NCBI RefSeq assembly: GCF_000006405.1
Contig: NW_003210321.1
Coordinates: 432,505-496,504 of the forward strand
Source of the DNA: Perkinsus marinus ATCC 50983
Taxonomy: Eukaryota; Perkinsozoa; Perkinsida; Perkinsidae
Length of the DNA stretch: 64,000 nt
Direction of reading: 5' to 3'
Made by a program: the position numbers and the translations under genes. The notes beneath the pieces are model-generated. The model saw nothing but the letters and a program-made list of their open reading frames with translations, made no database searches and had not been told where the DNA came from. This document shows positions 31,969 through 47,249 of this stretch, piece after piece (the first letter of the stretch is position 1; every line of letters begins with the position of its first letter).

Positions 31969-33636
31969 TCAGTCAAATGCTACACAAGAGTTGCTGTTGC
32001 TGCCGCTGCTGCTGCCGTGATCTTCGGAGGTTTCAGCGGACCACCAAGAACTGAAATGCATCAAACACCATTTTCCCTCACCATTGATAACGCAAGCGAC
32101 TATTGTGAAAACTCCACTCATCCCCCAATCATCCCAAAAGACATTCCGTTCGAACCCCCATCCCCCGACTGCTGAGAAGCTCCTATATTCCTGTGAGGCC
32201 CAGATGATGATGCTAGCGAGGCACGCAGATAGTGTGATACAGTACTGGTGTGTTTCGAACCACGAGAGCATGATCTCCATAATAGAAACGGTTAGTAATA
32301 GTCGTAGATGTGATGCGAGAAATGCAATAACATTTATACCCTTCGTGACAACAAACTTTTCCATATCGGCTCTATTGCTGCCAGCTGCTGCCGATGACCC
32401 TAAGGTCACGTTCAACTCTAATCGAGACTTCTTCGAGCTCTTCCGCAGGAGCTTCGAACCTAAGGGCCACATAGAACTCTCGTCAGCAGTGCTATCCTTT
32501 ACCAGATGAACGTTTACGCCCTTCTTTGGCTGCATGTGCGAGAGAGTGCGGCTTTCTGGTGGGTAATCTCTTCCCATATGCAACAAAATGTAACTGACGA
32601 CATAGCAATTCCGCTCGCTTAGTGGGCCAAGCCTCACCTGGTCACGAAGACGTATATCGGGAATAAGCGATGACAACTTCAACGTCTCATTGCATCCCGG
32701 ACACTTATTAGGCCACAGCGTACCGTCCACACAAGAGTGCGTCCTAAGGAACACAGGTCAACATCGACAAGGGACCAACAGGTGTCCTTTCTCACTTCGC
32801 TAGATGTTCCACCACACATTTCCGACAATACAGATTAGCGCAGCACGGTGTAATTTCTGCCTCTACTGGCAGTTGATGACAGATTCCACACGACAGTAGG
32901 AGGCCCTGTACGCGCCAATCCGCGTCGGAGAAAACCTATAAAGACACGGCAGTGGTTACTTCCCAACAGTTACTTCCCTCACCCTCGTTAAACGCTCCTT
33001 CTCGGACTCTCCCACTATCTTCTTCCTCTCCTCATCGGACACCTGCTTCATAACGGCGTAGTCACCTGAGGTCAATAACCGTCCGGAGGGTCCAGCTAAA
33101 TGCTATCACCATTGGGAAGGATGTACACGTCCTCTGTCAAGTCCTGGGCCTCCTCACGTGTGACAATACGGAGGAATTGCCGAGGAACACCTCTTGCCGA
33201 CTTCACCTGACAATACTCTCCTTCGATCCCACCAAGAGAAGCCGCCATCTACCTTCTGCTTCGACGTATACGTGGGGTCATCATTGGTCGGACAGTCGTA
33301 GATGTAGTGACCTGGCTCTCCACAACGATGGCAGCGGTAGTGGGGAGGCGGTACGGCTTTAGTTTGCACGGAATCTTCCTCACCAATCTTCCTCCGAGGC
33401 TCAGGCCTCTCCCCGTACCTTGAGAAGGGTGTACAACCAAGAGCTGCCGGGTTCGTCATTGTCATACTTGATTGCAGGTCGCACTATCTTCCTGCCACTA
33501 TCATCAACACTGCCTGGGGCGTCAGGACAGACCATGCTGATGTCATGACCAGCTATAAGAGAGTCTATCGCAGCGATCTCCGATTCGTCCTCCCCTTCGA
33601 GGTCGACAACAGGCCGCCGAGGCTTCTTACTGACCA
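31969..33636 (-). CDS. RBBP6/Mpe1-like zinc-knuckle and RING protein
   Basis: Matches the core of RBBP6/Mpe1, a subunit of the pre-mRNA cleavage and polyadenylation machinery with ubiquitin-ligase features. Blocks on the minus strand are MVSKKPRRPVVDLEGEDESE, a CCHC knuckle (YRCHRCGEPGHYIYDCPTND), the family-typical ARGVPRQFLRIVTREEAQD, DYAVMKQVSDEERKKIVG, and a RING/U-box: CGICHQLPVEAEITPCCANL, YCRKCVVEHLAK, then WPNKCPGCNETLKLSSLIPD. Introns of about 40-55 nt separate them. The N-terminal DWNN ubiquitin-like domain of the family was not found upstream. The tail is uncertain: the frame stays open to 31969 after IRLRDQ, but the hydrophobic sequence there may be intron or untranslated. Confidence 0.82.
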
Positions 33637-33696
33637 TAGAGAGAGATCCAATAGCCTGACGAAGATGAGGGCTTGGCAGTCCAGATCGAGGGGGAA

Positions 33697-33737
33697 TGCC
33701 CATACCAGGGATCGAACCCACGACCAGTACTATGGGC
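33697..33737 (-). pseudogene. tRNA-like fragment (acceptor plus T-arm)
   Basis: Minus strand has GGGTTCGATCC, a T-loop/B-box, and 7-base ends GCCCATA and TATGGGC that pair, but no D or anticodon arm between them. It sits just upstream of the RBBP6-like gene. Confidence 0.45.
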
Positions 33738-33739
33738 CA

Positions 33740-34497
33740 ACTCAACAAGTATTCACCACTTCAAACCCGAAGGAGCAGAGACTACTATGCTGGCAATAGA
33801 GACGACAATAATTATAATAATGATGAGGCCGACAAGAGTCGTGAGTGAGCATCGTTACATAGCGTTGAGACGGATGATTACGGCCGACTCCGGTTCAGAC
33901 CAGCCAACAGCAGTAGCCGCCGCCGCCATGATAAACCCACAGAACCAACGGAGTTGTACAAAAATTGATTCCACATTCTAGTGATAGCGGCAACAAGAGT
34001 CAGCGAAGAAGCACCTTTAGTGCTTACAAATAAGGGAAGAATCTCAGGAGAGTTGTTCGGAAGTTCGGAACAGCGAAGCGTAGTGATGCTAACCCGACCA
34101 TAGCAGTCGTCGCCTCTGGATACAACCTACTACTACAACCACATACTACTACTGAGGCTTCTACCAATGACGACGACGAAGGCAAGTGATGATGATGATG
34201 ATGATGACGACATAGACCGATACACAAATTAATACTAGAAAGGGAAGGAAGTATAACAATAAGGTAAAGATACTCCAAAGATAATGAGAGGTAGGCCAGA
34301 CCATCGAAATGACCAATCGCCATCACCGCCCTCATCCCACCGTTCTACTAGAGGCACGCAAAGGCGTGTCCTAATAGAAGGCATTATAACAAATTAAGTG
34401 TTTAGAAGCAGCAGCAACATCGACGACGATCACGACGACAGCAGCAGCAACCATAGTGACTCTATATGCAAGGAATAGTAGCATACTAGTAGCCACA
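33740..34497. other. Intergenic region with short simple repeats
   Basis: No gene recognised. Contains a GATGAT run at about 34188-34212 and other ATA- or ACT-rich stretches. Confidence 0.5.
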
Positions 34498-35834
34498 TCA
34501 CTGTTGTGCGCACTCAGGCAGTTGGTCGTTCGTGTCACCATTCGTGTCACCATTCGTGTCACCACCGGGAGCCTCTGGAGCCTCAGCTTCTGCCATCACA
34601 GAACGAAATTGAGAAGTGTCTTCAGGCGAGTCCACGGGGAAATCGTGCGGTCCCTGAGGCATGTTGCAAGCACATTCCAGCCCCCTAGAGGGGTCCCTCA
34701 AGTAGAAGCAGGTCGAACACACAGTCGACGTAGTTTCCATACCAACAGATGGATGTCGGCGAGGGGCCTCCTTAGGCCGACGCATAGGGGCAGCACCGAA
34801 GCCGATAATAAGAGGCTTCGAGCCCAAGGACTGTAACATTGAGTGGAAGGTGACACCATTGTTACTGCTACTGCTCTGCTCAAGATTCGCCAGAGTAGCC
34901 TCACGTCCTTGGATTCGGGCGAAGTACACTTCGCAGCGTTTGAAGGCACTACCAGCTCCAGCCTTTCCCCCACCAGCACGGCCAGCAGGAAATGTCAAAT
35001 TGGCAACATGTGCCGCAAAGACCACCAGATGCTGGGGCGAGCGCAGATTCACAAAGGCAAATCCTCTGTTGGCAACACCATGAACGTCAGCGGGGAGGTA
35101 AAGGAGGTCATAAGAGGGCTCATCATTGACGTAGGGGCAACAGGCGTCCAATGCTTGTTGCAAATGAAAGACGGTGAAACTGAAGTGAAAAGACAAAGTC
35201 ACCAACAGTGCCGCCCACAGAGAGACGCTTACTATTTTGGGATCTTTTTCATCATCAGAGTCGTTCTAGTCTCTTCCTCCTTATTATTAAGTAAAGCCTC
35301 CAAATCCAGAGGCTCCATACCTCCCGTGATATTGGTCCCATTTATCGCCATCAACACCGACTGGGTGGCCATCTGCTGTTGATGATGATGTTGATTATGA
35401 TGATGATGGTAATGCTGCAGATCAGCGGGTTCTTCCACCAACACCATACCTCCATCACGCTCCGTACTAGGGCGCACCGACAGTGCAGTAGGCGTCGACG
35501 AGGCCGTATCCATTACCGAAAACCTGCCAACTTGTTGTTGTTGTTGCTGCCCAGTAAGAGCGCTCTCAATAATCCTAGCCTGCCGGTCCAACATGTGCTT
35601 CAGACGGATATAAGTCTCTACGTGTTTGAGGAGCTCCGGGTCCCTCAGTGATAGTACTTGTCGTAGCTGCTCCAGATCAATCGAACTTGTGTCGAATTTA
35701 GGAGCATTAGTCGGCTGAACTGTCGATGTGGTAGGCGAGGCCTGAGTAGGCTGCTGCTGCCCAGCGGTAGCAGCAGGAGGAGGAGGGGGAGGCGGTGGGG
35801 GAGGAGAAGAAGAAGATGAGGACGATGACACCAT
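34498..35834 (-). CDS. Mei2-like RNA-binding protein
   Basis: Carries the C-terminal RRM typical of Mei2-like proteins, which bind RNA in differentiation and meiosis. Two exons, 35834-35233 and 35179-34498, give 427 residues. The RRM starts at TRTTLMMKKIPKY, with an intron within the RNP2-like strand. It continues LQQALDACCPYVND, SYDLLYLPADVHGVANRGFA and FVNLRSPQHLVVFAAHV, and ends with CEVYFARIQGREATLANL. The N-terminus is low complexity: a Ser run, ten prolines, a Gln run and a His/Gln stretch. A short coiled segment LEQLRQVLSLRDPELLKHV lies between. The C-terminus has a GDTN tandem repeat encoded by a 12-bp repeat. Only one RRM is seen, whereas plant Mei2-like proteins have three. Confidence 0.88.
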
Positions 35835-36062
35835 TAGAATCACACGGCAATGTTAGACTATCTACACGCCATACCACTCCAATTGCAACTCCTGCCATAA
35901 ACCCAATCACAATGAGGATCGAAAATATAGCAGTCAATGAGAATGGATGCCGATGAGCCCATCAGTATACATCATCATCATCCTTCCCCACTCTCAGCAT
36001 CTGCCTCGTCTCCACTAGAATACACAGCTTCTGAAATACACATAGTAAAACCCCTACTACCA

Positions 36063-38840
<2,778 letters not shown>

Positions 38841-39616
38841 TGGAGGTCGTGTTGGACTTACTACCGCCTTGCCACTTGGGCTGTAGGATACACCGAGTGA
38901 CGCCGTCTACCGTCTCTCGACGCATAAGGGCATAAGCCTACTAGATAGTTCCCCTTATTGTCACCCTACTGTTAGGAGGTAACTCAACACTACGATGTCT
39001 CAAGAAACCCCTAGGACGTACCCTATGGTTACGAAGGAGGGCATATAATGACGACCTCTTATCCTCAGATTTCGAGGCAGTGATTAGTACTGGGCTGTTG
39101 GTGCCTCAAGCATTCCAGTAGGAATGTGTGGGCGTGTCATACGGCCCATGAGGCAGTTCGCTGAGGTCCGCAATAAACCTCCTGTAAGAGTATCCTTCTC
39201 TAGCAGAGGAATGCAACCGTCTTCTAGCGAGGCAATACTGAGACTGAGAGGATGAAGTAACAACAATTCCGACGGTGACATGGTCACGAGTGTTCGACGC
39301 AAAACGACACGAATAAAAAATGGAAAAATACCGCCGCCGGGGATCGAACCTCCGGCCGATGGTAATATGATAATGCCACCACCGCCACCGCATTCATAGA
39401 CCATACCAGATTTAGGACTGATTGACAGGTCCTCGTCTAATCGTATATGTATTGATTTCATCGTATGCAATAGTGGAATTGCAACCTGCCATGCATAGGC
39501 GTGGGGACGCGTAGGGCGCAGCTAAGGTCTGTTCGCGCGCGACACAGAAATCGATGACGGACTTTCTAACAGCGTTTCTGTTCACTAGTCTGTGCTAATT
39601 ATTCATTTGTATTATT
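38841..39616. other. No recognised gene; tRNA T-arm-like fragment inside
   Basis: At 39329-39360 the minus strand has GGAGGTTCGATCCCCGG followed by CGGCGGTA, a T-arm and 3' acceptor-like sequence without a partner. The remaining frames show no family motif. The next gene downstream starts at 39617. Confidence 0.4.
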
Positions 39617-42600
39617 ATGATTCCCCCTCGAGGTTCTGCTGGTGGAGCTTCTAACGAAGGTCAGTAGCAGCCTCCTTCCAGTGCCCCTATATGATGCCTT
39701 CTTTCAGTACTCATTGCTTCCTCCCCTGAGCGAACACGTCTGGGTGCGTCGATGCTCACTTCAGCATCACCCATAAGCCAGGCCAACCCCAAGCGGATCT
39801 GTCGTGGGGCCATGCAACTAGACAACAGCAGTTCTCCCTCTGAGCGTAAGATGCGACTCTTGGTCACTTCCCCCACCCCATGGTACTTCTCAGGACTGCC
39901 AGTCTTCAACCACGTACGTCCGGATACATTCGAAGATAACCTCGCCGAGCTCCAGAAGCGGTTCCCAGAGATCCATCGAGGCGTATGAGAGCTCCCATAG
40001 TTACTGCTACTTTCCCAACCTCCTCCCAGATCGCGTCGTCTATACTGGAGACCTGCGGCAACAGCGTGTCAGACGCAGCGATTTCTCTGAAGCAGCTCGC
40101 GAATGCCTCTGTCGGCCCAGTACAAGGCTCCTCTCGCGCTGGCAAACGGCGCTTGGAGACCGATGAAGACGATGATGATGAAAACGGTAGTGATTTGATA
40201 GTATCCTTTCCTGTTGGATTCCCCTCCCAGGAGGCATCCCTTCACACATGGCCTCCGCTAGTCCCCTTGGTGGTAGTACAAAGGTCGGGATCAAACGAGG
40301 CCACGATACGATGGTATCGGAGCACTCTAACCTCACTGGGGAGCAATGGGCTGAGAGACTGGTAGTATTGGGAAATGGCTGGGAGCTGGCGTTTCTGTCA
40401 ATTCCAGCAGTGGTGCATACCGCTCCTTTCGGAATTTATCACGAAATCACTGGGGAGGCATCGTGTAAACATCAGCTTATTGTATTATTTTAACGCCTCA
40501 AACGATTGTCCATTAAGTGATTCATATTCATCTTATTGTAGTTCATTATATTCTACTCCGTAACGGGTCTCGGGATTATCGCCCTTATCAGGTGCTCCAT
40601 TTGCAAGGCTCACCATCTCTCGTCACAGCCAAGCAGCGCGCCTGTGAAGTAGTAGTCATATGATCAGGACTAACATGTCGAATAGGCTCGGCGTGTCACT
40701 CTTGAAGGTACTGCAAGCCTACGAACGTTGTGTGAGGGAGCGATCTGCTGCGGACTCTGCCGGGACGAAGATGGAGATCGAAGAGTTACAGAAAAAGCTG
40801 CATCGTCACAAGACCGCTAATAAAGGTAGTATCGCTGCTGGTAGTCCACTTGACTTACCCCCCACCCTTAGTGTTGTATCGAGCTCTTCATATACTCAAC
40901 TCCCGCACCAACCACTGCCAGGATCAGGTAGGCTCACAGTGGGAGGGGGACGGCTTATTGATTTGTATGTAGGTGGGACTCGATTCTAGGGAGGACCCGG
41001 CGGTGGTGGCGGAGCTCCGAAAGAAATTAGACGAAACTGAGGCGGCCCTACGGAGAGAGAAGCAAACGACTGATGTCTTACGGTAGGCCGATCGAGAGGT
41101 CGGAATAGTGTTGTAGAGGACTCATTAGGTATCATCTCCAGCAAGCTACTAGCCTCAACTGTATGTCCCTTGGGGCTGCCGGCGGCAGTGGCGGCGGAGG
41201 CGGCGGCTTTGGTGGCGGTGGTGTATTCTAGCCGCGTTCGACGTAGTCCCCTTTCAACGTTTGTTATCACGAGAAATACCGCTCTGTGCGGTCGAACACA
41301 CTACCATTGACGATCTCACCATCATCTCGAGTATCGCCTTCTACTACTACTGTGCGACTGCTTATCATCCTATGCCCTGCTGCACACTACTACTTGTATT
41401 CTGCCTTGAGTCGCTTGTGGTGGTAGTAGTACGATTGCTCGACCAGATCATGTGTTGCGTATTTTATAGTGGAACGAATGGTATGCCTGAAAGAGAGCCT
41501 TCACTGTCAGTAGCGGTTCCTAGGATGCCAACCAGGGAGGGGCCTCAGGAGGGTGGTAGCGTCTGTGCCGCAACCTTGGCGGAGGCGGCGGCCATTGATC
41601 TGGACTTAGAAAGGACGTTCTCTCACTTGTCCTCAGCGGCATCTGGCCGAGAGGAAGCTAAGATACTCCTTAATCGATTTGTAGAGGAGCATCCAGACGT
41701 TGGCTACACCCAAGGCATGAACTACGGTAGTATGAGGCTAACTCCTCACCCTCTGGGGCCGACTATAGGTTGGTCTAGGGTCACTAGGCCTTTCGGGCTC
41801 CACCTCAAGGGGATGCCCTGAATCACCCTTTCACGATCATAGACCTCGTAGTAAACTGAGGACGAATTTGTCTGATGGGCACAGCCGGGGGCATTGAGAG
41901 CAGGTCTTCATGCCGGTATCGACTTCAAGCGGTGTTGTATTCAGTTGCCACCTGCCTGGTATTGCGGCATACTCGTGGCGGTCATTGCGCTCGAGAAGTA
42001 GCCTACCAGCAGTTCGTAGCCATCATGGCTCACCTTTCCGGACTGTGGTACTTCCTCGTCTATGGCCAGCAGTAGTAATGAGGTCACCAATAGAGTTAGG
42101 TCCGACGGTCTACCGCTATTACAGCCTGCCATCAGCTGCTACGTCAAATGCTGTAAGAAGTACCTGCCACGGTGAGTCGCCTTTGACTGGTCAGAGGGGA
42201 CGAGTCCTCGTCCTTAGATTGCACGCGAGGCTGGCCTACCTCCACGTCGAGCCTTTGGCGTATCTACCTACTGGGTACGGCTCTCTCTGACTATGCAATG
42301 CCTCCCACGATCGTCATTTAGGTGGCTCTCTCTGTTTTCGAAGTGGCTGCCTATGGATTCTATATTGCTTGTATTGGACCTAGTTGCAGGTTTGTCCATC
42401 CTCAGCTGTGGGAGTTTTGAATTCGCCCCGTCAGGTCACGGCTTGAATGCTCTCCTAGCGGTCACGCTGTCAATCTTCCATCAGTACCAGGACGTGATAA
42501 CGCAGATGCAATCTATGCACCAGGTGCTCAACTTCATCAACAGAGGTGACAAGAGTGGTCATACCGTAATTTGCCCATCTTTCACATCACTGTAGATATG

Positions 42601-43423
42601 CAGCTACAGCCAGTGGAGGCTGATAAGCTCATATCTTCAACGACTATGGTCTGGCTCCCGCGAGTTCATATGACTGTTGGCAAGGAAGTCCAGGCTGCTG
42701 TTGAGAACTGTTGCGAGCTTCCTGTTCAGCAGGGGTCCTCACCCAGAGACGAGCTTATTGGTATCACTTCCGAGAGGTAAATAGTTCACACTGGTTGTTT
42801 GATACTTCAGACGATGGTGAAAATTCTAACAATGTCGACGAACCAGCAGCAGAGGGGATCTCTAGCGACCCGCCAGGGCCACGAGAATCAAACGGCATGG
42901 ATTCCTGTGAAAAGTCACGGTCCCGAAGTGCCCCTTCCGATGGAACAGGCGGCCCTTGTCGACCTTCCTCGACCAACTCGAATGAGGTGTGTGATACTAC
43001 AGTCCGTCTCGAGTCGTTGAATACCTCCTCGGACGACAAACCATGTGAGATTAATCCCAGTGATTCTGCTGAGGTGTTAATCATGGCGTTCTTTCGGTCG
43101 GAATTTTATTGATTTTTTCAGGAAATCCAACGACTCAAGAGCCAGCTAGCTGAGAGGGATGTAAGAGGACTTGACGAGTCGTGTATCGGACGTGTTCACC
43201 CCTCGCTGGCCTTCAGGCCACGATAGAAGCCCTCCGAGCGGAGATGGAGAATCTCAGGCAGGAACGAATGGATGCGATCGAGGTCAGTAACGAGGATACT
43301 TTCTGGACTTCGACTTTGCATGGACAGATGCAGATGAAATGCGTTCATGCCAAGGACGAGCTCCAACGTCAGCTTCTTGGGGAGATTGCCGACCTCCGGT
43401 ATCGTCTCGACAACAGCCTTTAG
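39617..43423 (+). CDS. CUE and TBC domain Rab-GAP with coiled coils
   Basis: Predicted GTPase-activating protein for Rab GTPases. The N-terminus (MIPPRGSAGGASNE) leads to PTPWYFSGLPVFNHVRPD and a CUE-type ubiquitin-binding helix bundle: FEDNLAELQKRFPEIHRG, intron, IASSILETCGNSVSDAAISL. An acidic linker and coiled coils follow (KMEIEELQKKLHRHKTANK, VVAELRKKLDETEAALRREK). The TBC domain shows IDLDLERTF with the arginine finger and VGYTQGMNY with the glutamine finger, and its end RWLSLFSKWLPMDSILLVLD. A Ser-rich linker and C-terminal coiled coil (EIQRLKSQLAERD, ATIEALRAEMENLRQERMD) run to TAG at 43421-43423. Frames join over short introns; the middle TBC exons (41.8-42.3 kb) were not fully resolved. 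TBC plus C-terminal coiled coil recalls EVI5-type proteins; the CUE domain does not. Confidence 0.8.
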
Positions 43424-44688
43424 TTCCGCAAGACGAGACGACACTGTTTGATTTGCTGTACGATAATTCAACCCTTCCTGTGTATTTTTTCCAAGCTTTA
43501 GGCTGTGGAGTTGTGGTAGTCGGTGCTAATCGAAGATCCTACGAGATACTTCCGCAAGTTTGGAAGTATCCCCGCTGACGATAAGATCTGATAGCAGCAT
43601 CCTTGGCGTGATTAGTTAGGGGGTATTCAATGGGCCGAACTGGTCCCTTAGCGAATCGTCTAGCAAAGCCGTTTTGTCGGCCTTGGACTCCAAGCTCATA
43701 CACGTACAATAACTTTCAGAAGAACTATAGTTTTCCGATGGAGATTTTCGAGGAGCCCTCAGCCCAACAAGCCGTCTACGGGCGATCAATGTTTGACTTG
43801 ACTCTGCGCTGATCGAGTGCATGAGGTGATTTTCTTCTTTTTTTCGGTGATTTTCTTTGTTATTATACAATTTGCCTCGTTCATGATTGCCTTCTTCTTG
43901 TCCAATAGCCTCAGCCATCATCAGAAGGGGGGGGGGGGGACGATTCGCGTTCGAGTCGAACGATTCGACGAGTTACGGATGGGTCACAACTTGAGTGACG
44001 GAGTGGGATTTGCATCGGCAGCACAGCTAGATCTCACCCGACTACTTCAAAACCCCGACGAACGTGACATGCGACTCAAGATGCAATGAGGCATGTGGAA
44101 CAAGGCCACTCGGGGACTGATGTCACATGGATCACGTTGCCACCAGCGGTGGAATAGTTTCTGAACTCCCTGATTAATGCGCGATTCTTTAAACAATACG
44201 GGTTCCTCAGACTGAGATTTAAATATCTCACCAGGATGATCACAGGATTTTAGCGTTCTAGACTAGGCGTCACTGTTAAAGTATGGTCTGCTGGTACGTC
44301 GGAATCACTAATTGCAGAATACTCTTCCACCAACTCTTCTCCTCTAGCTTGGCCTCTCCATCTCCAAATATACATGATTAGTCGGTCATCTTCGCGAGTT
44401 AATTCACCGATGCTATGCGAGAAAGGCGATCGGTCAAGGTTGACCCACTACCGAGAAAGACGCACGATGACTTAGCATGGTTTGGAGCCTCTCGGCCTCC
44501 ACCGTTCAACATACTCGCACAAGACTTCCATCGAAGACAACTGACCTAGATCGCCCTTCGGTCGGACCAAGGCCCTTGTAAGAACGCAGAGGAAGACTCA
44601 AGGACGCTGACGCCTCATGACTGCCCACACCGCTTGGCTAGCAGGAGAGTTCTTACTGGTGGAATCCAACGCAAAACAATATTTCCTT
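43424..44688. other. No firm gene; 13-G homopolymer
   Basis: A minus-strand frame of about 100 codons from 43921 to 43616 starts with ATG but has no recognised motif. A run of G lies at about 43927-43939. Otherwise nothing supported. Confidence 0.4.
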
Positions 44689-45995
44689 TCAAGAAACGCA
44701 AGAGTTGATGGTTCTTGGCAGAGTCCGCAAGTACGTTGCAAAGTCCCCAACTCGGAGGAACTCGTCGCCATACTTCTGCAAAACGTCCTCTACATCATCT
44801 CCCCACTGTACAGCGTCAGATTTGCCTCTCAAAACCTCAACACACTGTTCCAGAGCAGGAGAGGGCCCAAACCGACAAAACGCTATGAGTAGTCGCAGCA
44901 CGATGTCATCCAAGTAGAACTCGACCCTCACGTTCTCGCAAGGCCGCAAGAGTTTTGTCAGCGATCTCAAATGCGAGTCGCAATCTTCGCGATCAGCGGC
45001 CCCCTCCATCCGGTACAAACACAAGGTCACCCAACGACCCAGATGAGCCCCTCGAGAATCCTTGTCGGCGGTCATGAGTGCTTCAATATCGACACACGTA
45101 GAGTTGATGATGCCGGGCCGAGCTAAGGCAGTGTACTGTAAAAGGCGGCTTATTGTGGACTCTCTCGCTGAAGGCAGTCTCACGGCCAGAGAGGTGAGAC
45201 CTGAGGTAGATGAGAGGTTGGACTAGTTAGGGTAGATCTGCCTAGTACAGCGACAGTAGCTTCGGACTTGCTCGACTTGAACGTCACTCGGGGAGTCTCC
45301 GGTGATCATGGGGCTGCTACGATTGTGCAGAGCGTCAACTAGCGGTACCTGAGCTGACAGAGTCGGACTAGTCTCTAGAGGATAGGAAAATGGAAACGAT
45401 TCCCTGGCTAAGACAGTCAGCCGTTACCGCATGCGACGTGGTTTCCTCGAACCCACCTCAAAGCACTCTAATTCAGCACGTAGAGACAGCTGGAGTAATC
45501 GCTCCATACTTCGGAATGCATCGTATCTGAGCGATTCCTGCAGTGATTCCAGATAACGACGAGAACTTGGAGGTTGCCGACCGGACATGAAATTGCCCTG
45601 CATGATGTGGGCCTCTTACCTCACAGCGTCTCCTACGTCATCCATCAATGAGGAGTCTGTGAGTGTCTTCAACAACGGGGGCAGTAGGTACTGAATTACG
45701 AGCATCAGAAGAGGTCGCGGGTTCGAATCCCACAACCTACACCCACGTTTCCCATCAAGGGTTGGTGGTCGTCGCCGACCTCTCTCAGAATACAGCCAAC
45801 CCCCACGCTCTGTACACGACTGTCCTCTTCTCGTCTCAACTTCACGCACACTCTCTCGACCAAGTCTGCATCGATAGCATCATCCTCCCCCTCAGGGCAA
45901 CTTCGTCGTTTGAGCATCCTGATGACGGAGGTAGGAGGCTGGAGACAGCTTAGGAGGTCCCTCGCTCGAGCGTCGGCGCCTTTGAGAGTGGACAT
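44689..45995 (-). CDS. Unrecognised helical protein, partial
   Basis: The likely start is ATG 45995 (MSTLKGADARARDLLSCL), followed by DDAIDADLVERVCVKLRREE. After an intron come YLLPPLLKTLTDSSLMDDVG, SRRYLESLQESLRYDAFRSM with ERLLQLSLRAELECFE, and a long exon of about 150 codons (LARPGIINSTCVDIEALMTA, LTKLLRPCENVRVEFYLDD, ALEQCVEVLRGKSDAVQWGD). The pattern is of amphipathic helices, as in HEAT/ARM-like or other helical-repeat scaffolds, but I recognise no family. The intron after the first exon overlaps a tRNA T-arm-like sequence. The 3' end is uncertain. Confidence 0.5.
45684..45741 (+). pseudogene. tRNA-like fragment with T-arm
   Basis: GCGGGTTCGAATCCCAC forms a T-arm. Flanking GTAGGT and ACCTAC could pair as an acceptor stem, but only 58 nt separate the ends and no anticodon arm is evident. 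It overlaps an intron-exon border of the minus-strand gene. Confidence 0.35.
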
Positions 45996-47249
45996 TGGCA
46001 AAAAACACTACAGAAGACGAGCTGATGGATGCCGATCAAAAATAACAAGACACGTCTTATACGTGCCTGTCTCCCACCCAGTGACCGACTCTACTATTAT
46101 CACAGTTGTTTGAGGTGATCGAGACTGTATTCCAAAATCGTTTCGTGTGAGAATGCACTGGTCATTCGCAAGGGGAGAAAACGATGTCACTGCGGGATCG
46201 CTCTCGTAGCCTTCCAAATTAGTCTTTCGTCCTTTCCTCCGCTAAGGACAGCCGGCAAGAGCAAACAGTAGAGCAATAGATCTTACTAGTCTAGTCCCTT
46301 AGAGTCTAACCCGACTACGCCAATCACAACCTACAATCTCACATAAGGTAGTCGAACTGCAGTCAGCCTTCTACATACTGCATCAGCTCGGCTCGATACG
46401 AGATGTGAACGTAACGAGGGGGACGTACCCGGTCAGAGCAAGTTGACTCACTCTGGGAAATATGCAACTATGAGGCAAATGAAATCATATGCCGCAAGTG
46501 TCATCATCCTTGTACTGTGATTGATGATACGCTGGTTGCAGAGAAGACCATTATCAGCAATGACTTTGCTCAGCATAACTCCATTATGGGGGGATAGACC
46601 CGATGAAAATATTCTGATCTCTGAGGTCCAACTCTCCGTCGTAGTCGACACTGCTCTCTATCTCAGTTGAAGACGGGATCCTATTGGAAAGAGCCGAGAA
46701 TTAATGAAGTCCCTCAAAGTGCCGCTCGCGGGATTAGAACCGAAGTCCTTCTGATTATACATCTAAGGGTAGGCCCTACACCCACTGTAGTACATATCCA
46801 TGTGAAAACTTCGTCAGTTCTTTCCCTCATGGCACGGTCCAAGAAATCCAACGTCTGCTTCTATAAGAGCTCTCCGGTCCTCTAAACTGTAACCGCACTG
46901 CAAACCATCCTCTGAAATTAGGTCAACTACTGTACATTGTAAAAAGGGAATATTCTCGATATCCACCACTGCGGCCTCGGTGAAGTAGAAACACCAAAGG
47001 AAATGCCACCTCCCACTTTCGAACTCGACCCCGTTCCGGTTGCCATAGAAGAGCAAACTGCACGCTAATATAAACTAACCGACAATTAGAAAGAATAGTT
47101 CGACGAGGCCACTATAATCTTGAGCTCGATAGCTCCTACTACTGCCCCTCTATGAGGAAGGCAGTCTTGATGGCTCACAGTAGTAGTACATACTAAATTC
47201 AGATTAGCAATAGATGTACAATGATATACGGTCAGAATTAAAGATAGAA
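45996..47249. other. Intergenic, no other gene seen
   Basis: Apart from the tRNA-like relic at 46720-46790, no coding or RNA signal was recognised. Confidence 0.5.
46720..46790 (-). pseudogene. Full-length tRNA-like relic, possible UAU anticodon
   Basis: The 71-nt minus-strand sequence has a D-arm-like GGGTGTAGGGCCTACCC. Its anticodon arm has loop TGTATAA (UAU, Ile-like), the loop of its T-arm is TTCTAAT, and it ends GCGGCA. The acceptor ends do not pair and U33 is replaced, so it is a relic. Confidence 0.4.

Noticed and set aside
32084-32509. Plus-strand open frame of 141 codons
   Set aside because: Antisense shadow of the open minus-strand frame of the RBBP6-like gene; no motif of its own.
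34456-35382. Plus-strand open frames across the Mei2-like gene
   Set aside because: They mirror the minus-strand RRM and low-complexity coding sequence; composition explains the lack of stops.
39529-39541. TGTTCGCGCGCG, identical to the first 12 bases of the LTR
   Set aside because: No further LTR similarity, no matching end or target duplication; it lies in the 5' region of the CUE-TBC gene. Treated as coincidence.
45684-45741. A functional minimal tRNA lacking D and anticodon arms
   Set aside because: The 5' pairing segment overlaps coding sequence of the minus-strand gene and no anticodon arm exists; kept only as a relic.
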